Source: Ruminococcus sp. UBA5884 (lineage in GTDB: Bacteria; Bacillota; Clostridia; Oscillospirales; Ruminococcaceae). Taken from it: a DNA stretch of 18,009 nt. Below the pieces are notes generated by a model. It did not search any database. It saw only the letters and a list, made by a program, of their open reading frames with translations, and was not told where the DNA came from. The stretch spans positions 28,316 to 46,324 of the forward strand of contig DJFA01000046.1 of assembly GCA_002431975.1 (NCBI GenBank). The letters are read 5' to 3'. The translations under genes and the position numbers were made by a program. Numbering within the stretch: position 1 is the stretch's first letter; every line of letters begins with the position of its first letter. Positions 1 through 7,420 of the stretch are shown piece by piece.

Positions 1-215
1 TTTTTAATTTCAGCCGGTTTTTTAAGCTTTATATCAGCTTTTACAGGAGGCGGATTTTTAACCTTGTTATTCTTTGCATAAAGCGGCCCTGACATAAGTT
101 CAGCACAGTAGCGGACGCATGAGTCACATATATTTGCGTGTCCTGAGGAAAACATACTCTGAACTTTATTTTCACCTTTTCCGCAGAAGTCACATTTTCT
201 AAAACCTGTATCCAT
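1..215 (-). CDS. clpX: ATP-dependent Clp protease ATP-binding subunit ClpX, N-terminal part (runs off window)
   Basis: ClpX is the AAA+ hexameric unfoldase that recognises tagged proteins and threads them into ClpP in the cytoplasm. Only the first 71 codons are inside the window; the AAA+ module lies beyond position 1. What is visible is the N-terminal C4 zinc-binding domain used for dimerisation and substrate or adaptor binding: Cys8 and Cys11 in KCDFCG, then Cys30 and Cys33 in ICDSC. A Pro/Lys-rich linker follows. The ATG at 215 is preceded by a GGGAG ribosome site 8 nt away. It begins 18 bp after the clpP stop, so the two are probably cotranscribed, giving the common tig-clpP-clpX order. 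Identification rests on the zinc finger plus position after clpP. Confidence 0.93.
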   Translation of the reverse strand, partial: MDTGFRKCDFCGKGENKVQSMFSSGHANICDSCVRYCAELMSGPLYAKNNKVKNPPPVKADIKLKKPAEIK

Positions 216-233
216 CAGTCAGACTCCCTTTTT

Positions 234-821
234 TTATCTTTTAGCGATTACTTTATCGATAAGACCGTACTCCATGGCAGCTTCAGCACTCATGAAGTTA
301 TCTCTTTCAGTATCACTTTCAATAACATCGAGAGGTTTTCCGGTATTTTCAGAAAGTATTCTGTTAAGAGTCTGTCTTGTTTTGAGGAGGTGGTCAGAAT
401 GAATTTTTATATCAGTGCACTGACCTGCAAGACCTCCTGAAATCAGAGGCTGATGAATCATTATTTCACTGTTCGGAAGAGCAAGTCTTTTGCCCTTTGC
501 ACCTGATGAGAGCAGAAATGCACCCATTGAAGCAGCCATACCGATACATATGGTTGACACATCACATTTTATATACTGCATTGTGTCATATATAGCCATA
601 CCGGAGGTAATAGAGCCGCCTGGGCTGTTAATATATAAGCTGATATCTTTTTCAGCGTCCTGACTTTCCAGATAAAGCAGCTGAGCAACTACAAGGCTTG
701 CAGTAGCATCATTGACCTGGTCAGACAGCATTATAATGCGGTCATTCAGCAATCTGGAAAAAATATCATACGAACGTTCTCCACGGCTTGTCTGTTCAAC
801 AACATAAGGCACTAAACTCAT
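234..821 (-). CDS. clpP: ATP-dependent Clp protease proteolytic subunit ClpP
   Basis: ClpP is the tetradecameric serine peptidase that degrades polypeptides delivered by ClpX or ClpC. The 195-residue product has the usual bacterial length and opens MSLVPYVVEQ, followed by the conserved TSRGERSYDI segment. The catalytic triad is visible: Ser98 in GMAASMGA, His123 in MIHQP and Asp174 in the ESDTERDNF segment. The oxyanion-loop glycines INSPGGS are present at about 64-70. The loop after MIHQP is two residues longer than in the E. coli and B. subtilis proteins I recall, which accounts for the shifted Asp number. An AAAGGAAG ribosome site precedes the ATG. It lies 78 bp downstream of tig, across a strong hairpin, and 18 bp upstream of clpX. 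Confidence 0.97.
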   Translation of the reverse strand: MSLVPYVVEQTSRGERSYDIFSRLLNDRIIMLSDQVNDATASLVVAQLLYLESQDAEKDISLYINSPGGSITSGMAIYDTMQYIKCDVSTICIGMAASMGAFLLSSGAKGKRLALPNSEIMIHQPLISGGLAGQCTDIKIHSDHLLKTRQTLNRILSENTGKPLDVIESDTERDNFMSAEAAMEYGLIDKVIAKR

Positions 822-860
822 TTCATATCTTCCTTTCAGTCTATGTTTATTATATATTTA

Positions 861-891
861 TCCTGTTGTCCGCACTGAACGGACAACAGGA
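861..891 (-). other. 12-bp perfect stem-loop between tig and clpP
   Basis: Positions 861-872 and 880-891 are exact inverted repeats (TCCTGTTGTCCG on either strand) around a 7-nt loop. In the tig-clpP transcript it begins about 9 nt after the tig stop. The downstream sequence is A/T-mixed with no run of U, so it does not look like a complete intrinsic terminator. A TATAAT hexamer (849-854, minus strand) follows but has no good -35. It may protect the tig 3' end, act as a processing site or partly attenuate clpP; these roles are inference. Confidence 0.6.
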
Positions 892-899
892 ATAAAGAA

Positions 900-2201
900 T
901 TACTTTTCTTCAGCAGCTGAATTGTCAACGACTGCATTTTCCTTTACGAAATTAGCAGCCTTTTCAACGAGAAGGTCTGTTTTATAGTCATCGATATTGA
1001 TAATTCTCTTTACTGTATCAGCATCAATATTGTTTGACTTAGCGATATCAGCGATACCGTTTTCAATTTCTTCATCAGAAACTTCAAATCCTTCGAGTTC
1101 AGCAATTTTTTCAAGAGCGAGTCTGAGTTTTACTTCATTAACAGCTCTTTCTCTGTGGCTTTCTCTGAATGAATCCATATCCATACCTGTATACTGGAGG
1201 TAGAGAGAGAGTTCCATACCCTGCATTTTAAGACGCTGTTCAAATTCAGAAACAAATCTGTCGATTCTGTTTTCGTACATGCATTCAGGTATTTCAGCAT
1301 CGAGCAAAGCGATAACCTTTTCAAAGATTTCATTTTCAAAGTCAGCAGCAGCTCTGTTTTCAGCATTTTCAGAAAGCTTCTTCATAGTGTCAGCTTTGAG
1401 TTCATCAACTGTTTCAAAATCTGAAGTATCCTTTACGAAATCGTCATCGAGTTCCGGAAGTTCCTGAACGTTGATTTCCTTGAGGTTAATTTTGAAAACA
1501 GCCGGCTGACCAGCAAGTTCTGCCATCTGATAATTTTCAGGGAAAGTAACATTTATTTCAAAGCTTTCGCCTACGCTGTGACCAGCAACAGCTTCTTCAA
1601 AGCCAGGAATGAACTGACCGCTGCCGAGCTTGAGGTTAAAGTCTTCAGCCTTGCCGCCGTCAAAAGCTTCTCCGTCCTTGAATCCTTCAAAATCGATAAC
1701 AACTTCGTCACCAATCTGAGCCGGTCTGTCGTCAACGGAAACTATTCTTGCATTTCTTGCTCTCATTGAATCTATCTGAGCATTTACATCGGCATCAGTA
1801 ATTTCCTTAACGATTTTTGAAGCCTTTATGCCCTTATAGTCAGCGATATTTACTTCAGGCTTTACAGTAAGAACAGCCTTGAGAACAACGCCGTTATTCA
1901 TATCAGCTGAAACGAGTTCAACTGCTGGTCTGTCAACGATATCAAGCTTTGTTTCATCAAGAGCAGCAGCAACTTCGCTGTTGCAGAGAGCATTGATTGC
2001 ATCGTCCCAGAAAGCGTTTTCGCCAAAATATTTTTCAGCAAATTTTCTTGTTACCTTACCTTTTCTGAAGCCCGGAACAGAAATATTTTTCTTCTGTCTT
2101 TTATAGACATTTTCAACAGCAGCATCAAAAGCAGCTGCATCAACTTCAAGAATAAGTTCATAAGTATTGGCTTTTGTATTTGTTGAAGATTTCAAACTCA
2201 T
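900..2201 (-). CDS. tig: Trigger factor, ribosome-associated chaperone and peptidyl-prolyl isomerase
   Basis: Trigger factor docks at the ribosomal exit tunnel and shields nascent chains. The 433-residue product has the standard three-part plan. The N-terminal ribosome-binding domain (about 1-115) carries the GFRKGK signature at 44-49; the proline usual shortly after it is replaced by Thr51. A central FKBP-type PPIase domain spans about 155-245 and includes GDEVVIDFEGF and FIPGFEEAVAGHSVGE. A long helical C-terminal domain, rich in Glu and Lys, runs to the end. The ATG at 2201 sits behind a GGAGG ribosome site (spacing about 8 nt). The gene has its own promoter-like sequence at 2332-2360 and leads the tig-clpP-clpX group. 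Confidence 0.97.
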   Translation of the reverse strand: MSLKSSTNTKANTYELILEVDAAAFDAAVENVYKRQKKNISVPGFRKGKVTRKFAEKYFGENAFWDDAINALCNSEVAAALDETKLDIVDRPAVELVSADMNNGVVLKAVLTVKPEVNIADYKGIKASKIVKEITDADVNAQIDSMRARNARIVSVDDRPAQIGDEVVIDFEGFKDGEAFDGGKAEDFNLKLGSGQFIPGFEEAVAGHSVGESFEINVTFPENYQMAELAGQPAVFKINLKEINVQELPELDDDFVKDTSDFETVDELKADTMKKLSENAENRAAADFENEIFEKVIALLDAEIPECMYENRIDRFVSEFEQRLKMQGMELSLYLQYTGMDMDSFRESHRERAVNEVKLRLALEKIAELEGFEVSDEEIENGIADIAKSNNIDADTVKRIINIDDYKTDLLVEKAANFVKENAVVDNSAAEEK

Positions 2202-2331
2202 TTTTTATCGTCCTCCAAAAATTGTTTGTTTTTCAGTCCGCAGTCTTTACGGAATTGAATAGTTGGGATTATAGTTTTTTGTTTCAGCTCACAGGAAAAC
2301 CTGCTGTCTTTAGTTAAAACATATCTGAAAT

Positions 2332-2360
2332 ATTATATCATATTATCAGATTTTTGGCTA
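2332..2360 (-). promoter_or_regulatory. Probable sigma-A promoter for tig-clpP-clpX
   Basis: On the minus strand a perfect TATAAT at 2337-2332 is preceded by TGA, giving an extended -10 (TGnTATAAT). Seventeen bases upstream, TAGCCA at 2360-2355 matches four of six -35 positions. Transcription would start near 2325 and leave a leader of about 120 nt before the tig ATG. I saw no CIRCE or CtsR operator. An imperfect dyad, TCTGA to TCAGA (2324-2350), covers the -10. Confidence 0.6.
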
Positions 2361-2362
2361 TA

Positions 2363-2389
2363 GTTAAAAAGTTCATTCTACTTTTTAAC
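2363..2389 (-). terminator. AT-rich hairpin after the metallophosphoesterase gene, possible weak terminator
   Basis: GTTAAAAAGT and ACTTTTTAAC form a perfect 10-bp stem around a 7-nt loop, starting five bases past the stop codon at 2394. The 3' arm holds five U residues, but no U tract follows the stem, so termination strength is doubtful. It abuts the -35 of the tig promoter. Confidence 0.35.
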
Positions 2390-2393
2390 GATT

Positions 2394-3080
2394 TTACATT
2401 ACTTTTTCAGGTGAAAACTGTATATAATCACCTGAAATCATTCTGAAATCAATGCCGTCACGTTCACCGGTAATGGCATTTTTCTGAGCATATCCATGAA
2501 CATGACCATAGTAGCATTTTTTTACGCCATATTTACGCATTGATTCAATTATTTCATAATTGCAGTTTGAGCCGTAAACAGGCGGATAATGCAGAAATAC
2601 AACCGGCATCAGGTTTTCAGCAGCAGCTGAAGCAAGAGAAGTTTCAAGACGCTGGACTTCTCTTGCAAGTATTTTTGCATCTGCGGGTTCATCAGCCATC
2701 TGAACCCAGCCTCTTGTGCCGCATATTCCGATATTTTCATATCTGTAATGATTATTATGAAGTATACTGATATCATCAAATCCGTTTTCAGCGAGAAAAT
2801 TCCGCATTTTATTCATTGAATTCCACCAGTAGTCATGATTGCCCTTTAAAATAATTTTTTTTCCGGGAAGCGAATGGATAAACTGAAAATCCTTCAGTGA
2901 CTGGCTGAAGTTCATGCCCCATGAGATATCGCCTGCAAGGACTGTTGTATCATTATCATTTATATTTTCAAGCCAGTTTTTTTCAAGAGTCAGGTAATGT
3001 TTTTCCCAGCCTCTGAATATATCCATAGGCTTGTCAGTTCCGAATGAAAGGTGAAGGTCACCTATTGCAAACAATGACAC
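2394..3080 (-). CDS. Calcineurin-like metallophosphoesterase (COG1768-type predicted phosphohydrolase)
   Basis: A cytoplasmic two-metal phosphoesterase of unknown substrate. All motifs of the superfamily are visible in the 228 residues: GDLH (Asp8, His10), AGDISWG (Asp51), KGNHDYWW (Asn81-His82-Asp83), LHYPPVYG (His164) and GHVHG (His193, His195). No signal peptide or membrane segment is seen. The start used is GTG at 3080, five bases after the thrC stop, with no clear ribosome site, so translation is probably coupled to thrC; a TTG two codons later is an alternative. The sequence style, with SFGTDKPMDIF after the first motif, fits the family often annotated as predicted phosphohydrolase in Clostridia. 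Nothing here connects it to threonine synthesis beyond adjacency. Confidence 0.87.
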   Translation of the reverse strand: MSLFAIGDLHLSFGTDKPMDIFRGWEKHYLTLEKNWLENINDNDTTVLAGDISWGMNFSQSLKDFQFIHSLPGKKIILKGNHDYWWNSMNKMRNFLAENGFDDISILHNNHYRYENIGICGTRGWVQMADEPADAKILAREVQRLETSLASAAAENLMPVVFLHYPPVYGSNCNYEIIESMRKYGVKKCYYGHVHGYAQKNAITGERDGIDFRMISGDYIQFSPEKVM

Positions 3081-3085
3081 AGTTA

Positions 3086-4582
3086 TCAGTTAAGGCCAAG
3101 ATTCTTCACAACATATTCCTTCATATCAGTACTGCTGATAGAATCCTTGAATCTTCTCTCTTTGTTTTTGAGTTCAGCGAGTGACTGAGGAATATCAAGC
3201 TTTGAAATTTTGTTGAGTTCATCTATCATAGAATATTCGTCCATATCTGATTTTTTGCCCTGAATTGCTTCAAGAACGCTTGCACTGAATTTGTAAGGGC
3301 TTGCAGTTGAAGCGATAAGAGTCTTTGTATTGTCGCCTGTAGCAGCCTTATATTCTTCATAAACCTTTACAGCAACAGCAGTATGTGTATCGCAGGTATA
3401 TGAATATTTTTCAAAGATTTCACTGATAGTTTTCTTTGTATCAGCATCATCACAGAATCCGGCAGCAAAATCCTTTGCAAGGAGCTGTTTTACTTCGTCA
3501 TTGACTTCATATTTTCCGTCCTTTGCAAGAGCAGTGAACCATTCATTTATAAGTGAATCATTTTCGCCTGTAAGGATATAAAGGAGTCTTTCAAGGTTGC
3601 TTGAAATAAGGATATCCATTGAAGGTGAACAGGTAGCAAAAAATTCACGGTTTCTGTCATAAACGCCTGTATTTATGAAATCTGTGAGAACCTTATTGAT
3701 ATTTGAGGCACATATGAGTCTGTTTACCGGAAGACCCATTCTTTTTGCATAGTAAGCAGCAAGGATATTTCCGAAATTTCCTGTAGGAACTACAATATTG
3801 ATTTTTTCGCCGTATTCGATTTCCTTGTCAGCGGCAAGAGTTGCATATGCAGATATATAGTAAACTATCTGAGGAACGAGTCTGCCCCAGTTTATAGAGT
3901 TTGCACTTGAGAACATCATACCGTTTTTATCGAGCATTTCTGTAACATCGCTGTCAGTAAAGATTTTCTTTACACCGCTCTGGCAGTCATCGAAATTACC
4001 CTTTACAGCACATACGCCTACATTGTTTCCGTCCTGAGTAGTCATCTGACGTTTCTGCATCGGGCTTACGCCTTCTTCAGGATAGAAAACGAGAATCTGT
4101 GTATCCTCAACGTCCTTGAAGCCGTCAAGAGCAGCTTTTCCTGTATCGCCTGATGTTGCAACGAGGATAACTATTTTCTTTCCGAGGCTGAGTTTTTTGC
4201 TTGATGTTGTAAGGAAATAAGGAAGTATCTGCAAAGCCATATCTTTAAATGCACAGGTAGGGCCGTGCCAGAGTTCAAGCATATAAGTACCATCAAAGAG
4301 ATGTGAAATTTCAGAAATATTTTCTGTTTCAAAATTCTTTGTATTGTATGCATTGTCTGTGCAGTATCTTATTTCTGCATCAGTGAAATCTGTGAGATAT
4401 TTTGAAAATACAAGAGCAGCTCTTTCAGAATAGCTCATATCAGCCATGGATTTTATTTCATCAAGAGTTATTGAAGGTATTGATTCAGGTATGAAAAGAC
4501 CTCCGTCAGATGAAATTCCCTGTGCAATTGCAGCAGCACTTTCAACCTTTACACTGCTGTTTCTTGTACTTTTATAGAACAT
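3086..4582 (-). CDS. thrC: Threonine synthase
   Basis: A PLP enzyme that converts O-phosphohomoserine to threonine, the last step of threonine synthesis. At 498 residues it belongs to the long (E. coli/yeast-like) class with its own N-terminal domain, which starts MFYKSTRNSS and includes SSDGGLFIPESIP. The PLP lysine is Lys113 in HGPTCAFKDMALQ. VATSGDTGKAAL (phosphate binding) and NVVVPTGNFGNILA-like sequence (here NIVVPTGNFGNILAAYYA) follow. The start ATG has an AAGGGTGAT ribosome site. It begins 33 bp after yraN, and the next gene starts 5 bp after its stop, so it is inside an operon. No T-box, riboswitch or attenuator leader is visible in front, and no hom or thrB gene lies nearby. Confidence 0.96.
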   Translation of the reverse strand: MFYKSTRNSSVKVESAAAIAQGISSDGGLFIPESIPSITLDEIKSMADMSYSERAALVFSKYLTDFTDAEIRYCTDNAYNTKNFETENISEISHLFDGTYMLELWHGPTCAFKDMALQILPYFLTTSSKKLSLGKKIVILVATSGDTGKAALDGFKDVEDTQILVFYPEEGVSPMQKRQMTTQDGNNVGVCAVKGNFDDCQSGVKKIFTDSDVTEMLDKNGMMFSSANSINWGRLVPQIVYYISAYATLAADKEIEYGEKINIVVPTGNFGNILAAYYAKRMGLPVNRLICASNINKVLTDFINTGVYDRNREFFATCSPSMDILISSNLERLLYILTGENDSLINEWFTALAKDGKYEVNDEVKQLLAKDFAAGFCDDADTKKTISEIFEKYSYTCDTHTAVAVKVYEEYKAATGDNTKTLIASTASPYKFSASVLEAIQGKKSDMDEYSMIDELNKISKLDIPQSLAELKNKERRFKDSISSTDMKEYVVKNLGLN

Positions 4583-4615
4583 AAAATATCACCCTTTTTA
4601 TAAATTTTTTTATTT

Positions 4616-5005
4616 CTACTCACACATTACCAAAGTATAATCGTAATCTGTGGTATCAAAAGCGTTTTCGATATAATTTATTTCAGAAACACTGTTATTT
4701 TCGGTAATTACCTCTGCAACATCAAATCTCGGCTGATATTTCAGCGGAAAGCGTTGGGAATATTCCGAAGCAGTTCTGATAATAAATCTGATTTTTGAAG
4801 CGGTAATTGCTTCAAATGCGGAAACCATGCTGTTTCTGCGTCTTGTTTTCACCTCTGTGAAGGTGATGTATTCATCATTGCAGGCAATAATATCTATTTC
4901 TCCGCCTTTTATGCGGAAATTTCTCTCAACAATGCGGTAACCTTTTGATTCAAGATATCTGCATACAGCAGTTTCGCCCATATTTCCGGTTTCTTTACTT
5001 GTCAT
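4616..5005 (-). CDS. yraN: YraN/UPF0102 family nuclease-like protein
   Basis: A small protein (129 residues) with the PD-(D/E)XK-type fold signature of the UPF0102 family: GNMGETAVCRYLESKGY at the N terminus, GEIDII at 35-40 (Glu36, Asp38) and EVKTRR at 51-56 (Glu51, Lys53). The family resembles Holliday-junction resolvase folds, but its role is not firmly established. The ATG overlaps the last codons of rnhB by 11 bp and has no strong ribosome site, implying translational coupling. The rnhB-yraN pairing is a common conserved neighbourhood in bacteria, which supports the call. Confidence 0.92.
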   Translation of the reverse strand: MTSKETGNMGETAVCRYLESKGYRIVERNFRIKGGEIDIIACNDEYITFTEVKTRRRNSMVSAFEAITASKIRFIIRTASEYSQRFPLKYQPRFDVAEVITENNSVSEINYIENAFDTTDYDYTLVMCE

Positions 5006-5606
5006 AGTTTATATTTTTAAGGAAAGACGGTCTGTGTATTTTACAGATTCCGTACTTTTCTATCATTTCATAATGAAGTTTAGTACCATAGCCTTTATGT
5101 TTTTCAAATCCGTACTGAGGATATTCAAGAGCCATCTGTTTCATATATCTGTCCCTTGCAACCTTTGCGAGAATTGAAGCCGAAGCAATGCTTGCAGATT
5201 TTGAATCTCCCTTTACAACAGACCTGACAGTCATATTTTCAATATCAGGGCATTTGTTTCCGTCAATCAGAGCCGCTGACGGAACAGATGACAGTCCGCT
5301 GACTGCACGTTTCATTGCAAGCATTGCCGCCTGAAGAATATTTATCTTTTCGATTTCCTCAACGGAAGCTGTCGCTATACAGTATGAAACAGCTTTTTTA
5401 GTAATTTCATCAAAAAGCTTTTCACGTTTTTTTTCTGAAAGCTTTTTGCTGTCATTTATGCCTTCAATCACAGTATTTTCAGGAAGTATTACCGCAGCAG
5501 CATATACATCACCGGCTAAAGGGCCTCTGCCGGCTTCATCGACTCCGCAGAATATTCCGATATCATTTCTTACTGCATTATCATATTCAAAAAGGTTTTC
5601 AGGCAT
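4995..5606 (-). CDS. rnhB: Ribonuclease HII
   Basis: RNase HII cleaves the RNA strand of RNA-DNA hybrids and removes single ribonucleotides from DNA. The acidic metal-binding residues are visible with numbering from the chosen start: Asp23 and Glu24 in GVDEAGRGPLAG, Asp115 in ALIDGNK and Asp134 in VKGDSKSASIASASILAK. The tail IHRPSFLKNI is typical. I chose the ATG at 5606 because an AGGTG ribosome site sits about 7 nt upstream. A TTG at 5627 would add seven residues but lies deep in rbgA. With the ATG the gene overlaps rbgA by 8 bp. The product is 203 residues, a normal length. Confidence 0.95.
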   Translation of the reverse strand: MPENLFEYDNAVRNDIGIFCGVDEAGRGPLAGDVYAAAVILPENTVIEGINDSKKLSEKKREKLFDEITKKAVSYCIATASVEEIEKINILQAAMLAMKRAVSGLSSVPSAALIDGNKCPDIENMTVRSVVKGDSKSASIASASILAKVARDRYMKQMALEYPQYGFEKHKGYGTKLHYEMIEKYGICKIHRPSFLKNINYDK

Positions 5607-6474
5607 TGTATTCACCTGTTTTTTCAAGAGTTATCCTGCCTATTTTTGCACTTCTGAATTCATCGAGTACAGTTATTGCAGCTCTTTCATAATTGACTTC
5701 TCCGCCTGAGATGAGCATACCTCTTTTTCGGGCGATTTTTTCGAGCATATCAGTGCCGCTGTCATTTTCATCAATCTGAATTTTATATCTTGCTTCCAGA
5801 GCAGCGGAATATTCAGATTTAAGATTTTCAAGCAGCAGAGCCGCCAGAGCTTCAATATCTATAACATCATCTTTTACAGCACCTGTAAATGCAAGCTTGT
5901 GAGCTACAGTCTGGTCATCAAATTTAGGCCATAAAACTCCCGGCATATCGAGCATTTCAACTCCGTCACCAAGCTTTACCCATTGTTTTGTACGGGTAAC
6001 GCCGGGTCTGTCCTCAACCTTTGTACGTTTTGAATTTGCCATTCTGTTAATGAATGAGGATTTGCCGACATTAGGAATACCGACTATCATAACTCTGAGA
6101 TTTACACCTGTCATGCCTTTCTGTATTCTTCTGTCGATAAGTTCTTTAAGAACCTGATTTTTAAGAGCCGGAAGGAAATTCTTTACTCCCCTGCCGCTTT
6201 TGCAGTCCATTGCGATTGCAGTAATTCCCTGTTTTTTATAATATGCAATCCATTTTGCAGTTTCCTTTTCATCAGCCATATCAGCTTTATTGAGAAGAAA
6301 CATTCTTGGTTTATTTGCAGTAAGTTTTTTCATTTCAGGGTTCTGACTGCTGAGAGGTATTCTTGCATCAAGGATTTCCACAACTGCATCAACAAGAGAA
6401 AGATTAGCTTTGATAAGCCGTCTTGTTTTTGCCATATGTCCCGGAAACCACTGAATTGAAGCTATTTCAGTCAT
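5599..6474 (-). CDS. rbgA: Ribosome biogenesis GTPase RbgA (YlqF)
   Basis: A circularly permuted GTPase needed for late assembly of the 50S subunit. Motifs occur in permuted order: IQWFPGHMAKTRR at the N terminus, G4 LNKAD (62-65), G1 P-loop GIPNVGKSS (132-140), a PGVTRTKQW switch region, then G3 DMPG (176-179), followed by the C-terminal RNA-binding helical domain. The ATG at 6474 has a textbook AAAGGAGG site 5 nt upstream and gives 291 residues, close to the B. subtilis protein. The frame stays open upstream to 6636, but that extension is translated repeat DNA and is rejected. The ATG is preceded by a 375-bp gap holding two hairpin repeats. rnhB follows with overlap, as in B. subtilis rbgA-rnhB. 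Confidence 0.96.
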   Translation of the reverse strand: MTEIASIQWFPGHMAKTRRLIKANLSLVDAVVEILDARIPLSSQNPEMKKLTANKPRMFLLNKADMADEKETAKWIAYYKKQGITAIAMDCKSGRGVKNFLPALKNQVLKELIDRRIQKGMTGVNLRVMIVGIPNVGKSSFINRMANSKRTKVEDRPGVTRTKQWVKLGDGVEMLDMPGVLWPKFDDQTVAHKLAFTGAVKDDVIDIEALAALLLENLKSEYSAALEARYKIQIDENDSGTDMLEKIARKRGMLISGGEVNYERAAITVLDEFRSAKIGRITLEKTGEYNA

Positions 6475-6495
6475 AAAGTCCTCCTTTTGCGGCAA

Positions 6496-6510
6496 GCGGC
6501 AGACTGCCGC
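6496..6510. repeat. GC-rich 15-bp palindrome just upstream of the rbgA ribosome site
   Basis: GCGGCAGACTGCCGC is a perfect dyad (7-bp arms, one central base), lying about 12 bp before the rbgA Shine-Dalgarno sequence. An extra GCGGC adjoins it at 6489-6493, offering an alternative pairing. Its base composition contrasts sharply with the surrounding AT-rich DNA. It could be a leader hairpin affecting rbgA translation or a relic of another repeat type. Confidence 0.5.
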
Positions 6511-6554
6511 CTGTAAATGCCAATTCAACATAAAAAATAATGAATTTTTTATTC

Positions 6555-6627
6555 TGTAGGGGCGACCATTGGTCGCCCGTTGCAGTTTACTGGAATTTTG
6601 AGCGGGCGACCAATGGTCGCCCCTACA
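6555..6627. repeat. Hairpin repeat core R1 (CCATTGG-type arms)
   Basis: Two perfect 25-bp inverted arms (6555-6579 and 6603-6627) surround a 23-nt loop. Each arm begins TGTAGGGGCGACC and is itself nearly palindromic (GGGCGACCATTGGTCGCCC), so arms can fold alone or with each other. No U tract follows on either side. Confidence 0.9.
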
Positions 6628-6713
6628 AACCAACAATTATCGGATTTGTGTTAATTAACGCCAATTCGACATAAAAATTTTATAATTAAAAACAAGGAAT
6701 TTTTTGTTTATTC

Positions 6714-6785
6714 TGTAGGGGCGAACTGTGTTCGCCCGTTGGATTTACCATAATTTCAGGCGGGCGAACACAGTTCGCCCCTACA
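6714..6785. repeat. Hairpin repeat core R2 (CTGTG-type arms)
   Basis: Perfect 25-bp inverted arms (6714-6738 and 6761-6785) surround a 22-nt loop starting TTGGATTTACC. Arms begin TGTAGGGGCGAACTG and contain an inner inverted repeat GGGCGAA-CTGTG-TTCGCCC. The loop resembles the R1 loop in the same orientation. The whole 72-bp core equals the reverse complement of core R4 (16854-16925). Confidence 0.92.
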
Positions 6786-6849
6786 AACCAACATCATCAA
6801 ATTTACGTTAATTAATGCCGGTTCAAAACGAATTTTCTTTTATTCTGTT

Positions 6850-7401
6850 TTAAAACACAGTGAAATCACTTAAAGGATAATATCTTAAAATAACCTTTCC
6901 GACAACCTCATCAACCGGAACAAATCCGACCTGCCAGTGTCTGCTGTCCTTTGAATTCTGTCTGTTGTCGCCCATGACGAAAATACAGTCATCAGGAACG
7001 GTAAGCGGATAATCATCATCTTCAAACGCACCTGTATTATTGACAGTTGCATTATTTATGTATGGTTCATCAAGAACCTCACCGTCAACTGAAACAGTAC
7101 CTGTTTCAAAATCTATATCAATAGTCTGACCTTCCGTGGCGATTACTCTTTTAACAATAGTCTTGTCAAGTGATTTGCTGTTTACAATAACAATATCTCC
7201 GTCTTCAGGCTGATAGAAAAGATGGAAATATATAAGCTTCTCAGTATCCTGAAGTGTCGGAACCATTGAATGCCCGTCCACCTGAGCAATACCTATTATA
7301 AATATGAATACAAGTCTTAAAATGAATATCCAGTAAAGCAATGTTTCAACTGTTTCAAGGATATCAGCAAGCAGAGTACTTTTTTTGCGTGTATCTTCCA
7401 T
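6850..7401 (-). CDS. lepB: Type I signal peptidase (second of a tandem pair)
   Basis: A membrane-anchored Ser/Lys peptidase that removes signal peptides from exported proteins. The 183 residues begin with a short cytoplasmic segment, one membrane helix at about 20-40, then the extracellular catalytic domain. Motifs are VDGHSMVPTL with nucleophile Ser45, the KTIVKRVIA region with general-base Lys84, and VMGDNRQNSKDSRHWQVG near 142-159. The start ATG has a GAGG ribosome site 7 nt upstream. It follows the other signal peptidase gene by 19 bp. A repeat-derived AT-rich flank reaches to its stop codon. Both catalytic residues are intact, so it is probably active. Confidence 0.95.
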   Translation of the reverse strand: MEDTRKKSTLLADILETVETLLYWIFILRLVFIFIIGIAQVDGHSMVPTLQDTEKLIYFHLFYQPEDGDIVIVNSKSLDKTIVKRVIATEGQTIDIDFETGTVSVDGEVLDEPYINNATVNNTGAFEDDDYPLTVPDDCIFVMGDNRQNSKDSRHWQVGFVPVDEVVGKVILRYYPLSDFTVF

Positions 7402-7420
7402 TTTACCGCCTCATCTCTTT

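Larger units (their letters stand above)
6513..6824. repeat. Tandem pair of flank-plus-hairpin repeat units
   Basis: This 376-bp gap (6475-6849) has no gene. It holds two head-to-tail units, with cores starting 159 bp apart. Each unit begins with a flank like GCCAATTCgACATAAAA, an AT-rich stretch ending TTTATTC, then the hairpin core TGTAGGGGCGA..., and closes with CTACAAACCAACA and TTAATTAA. The first flank starts near 6513 and the second near 6652. A third flank without a core occupies about 6808-6849. The same family, with the same flank orientation, recurs at 16814-17090. Confidence 0.85.

Noticed and set aside
822..899. CIRCE or CtsR operator before clpP
   Set aside because: The inverted repeat here differs from the CIRCE sequence, and no paired CtsR heptamers are seen.
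4583..4615. T-box or attenuator leader for thrC
   Set aside because: Only 33 bp separates thrC from yraN, too short for such a leader.
6475..6636. 54-residue N-terminal extension of rbgA
   Set aside because: The extension translates the hairpin repeat R1 and the leader; the ATG at 6474 has an ideal ribosome site and begins the conserved IQWFPGHM region.
6555..6785. CRISPR array
   Set aside because: Only two copies, unequal spacing, large inverted arms and no cas genes nearby.
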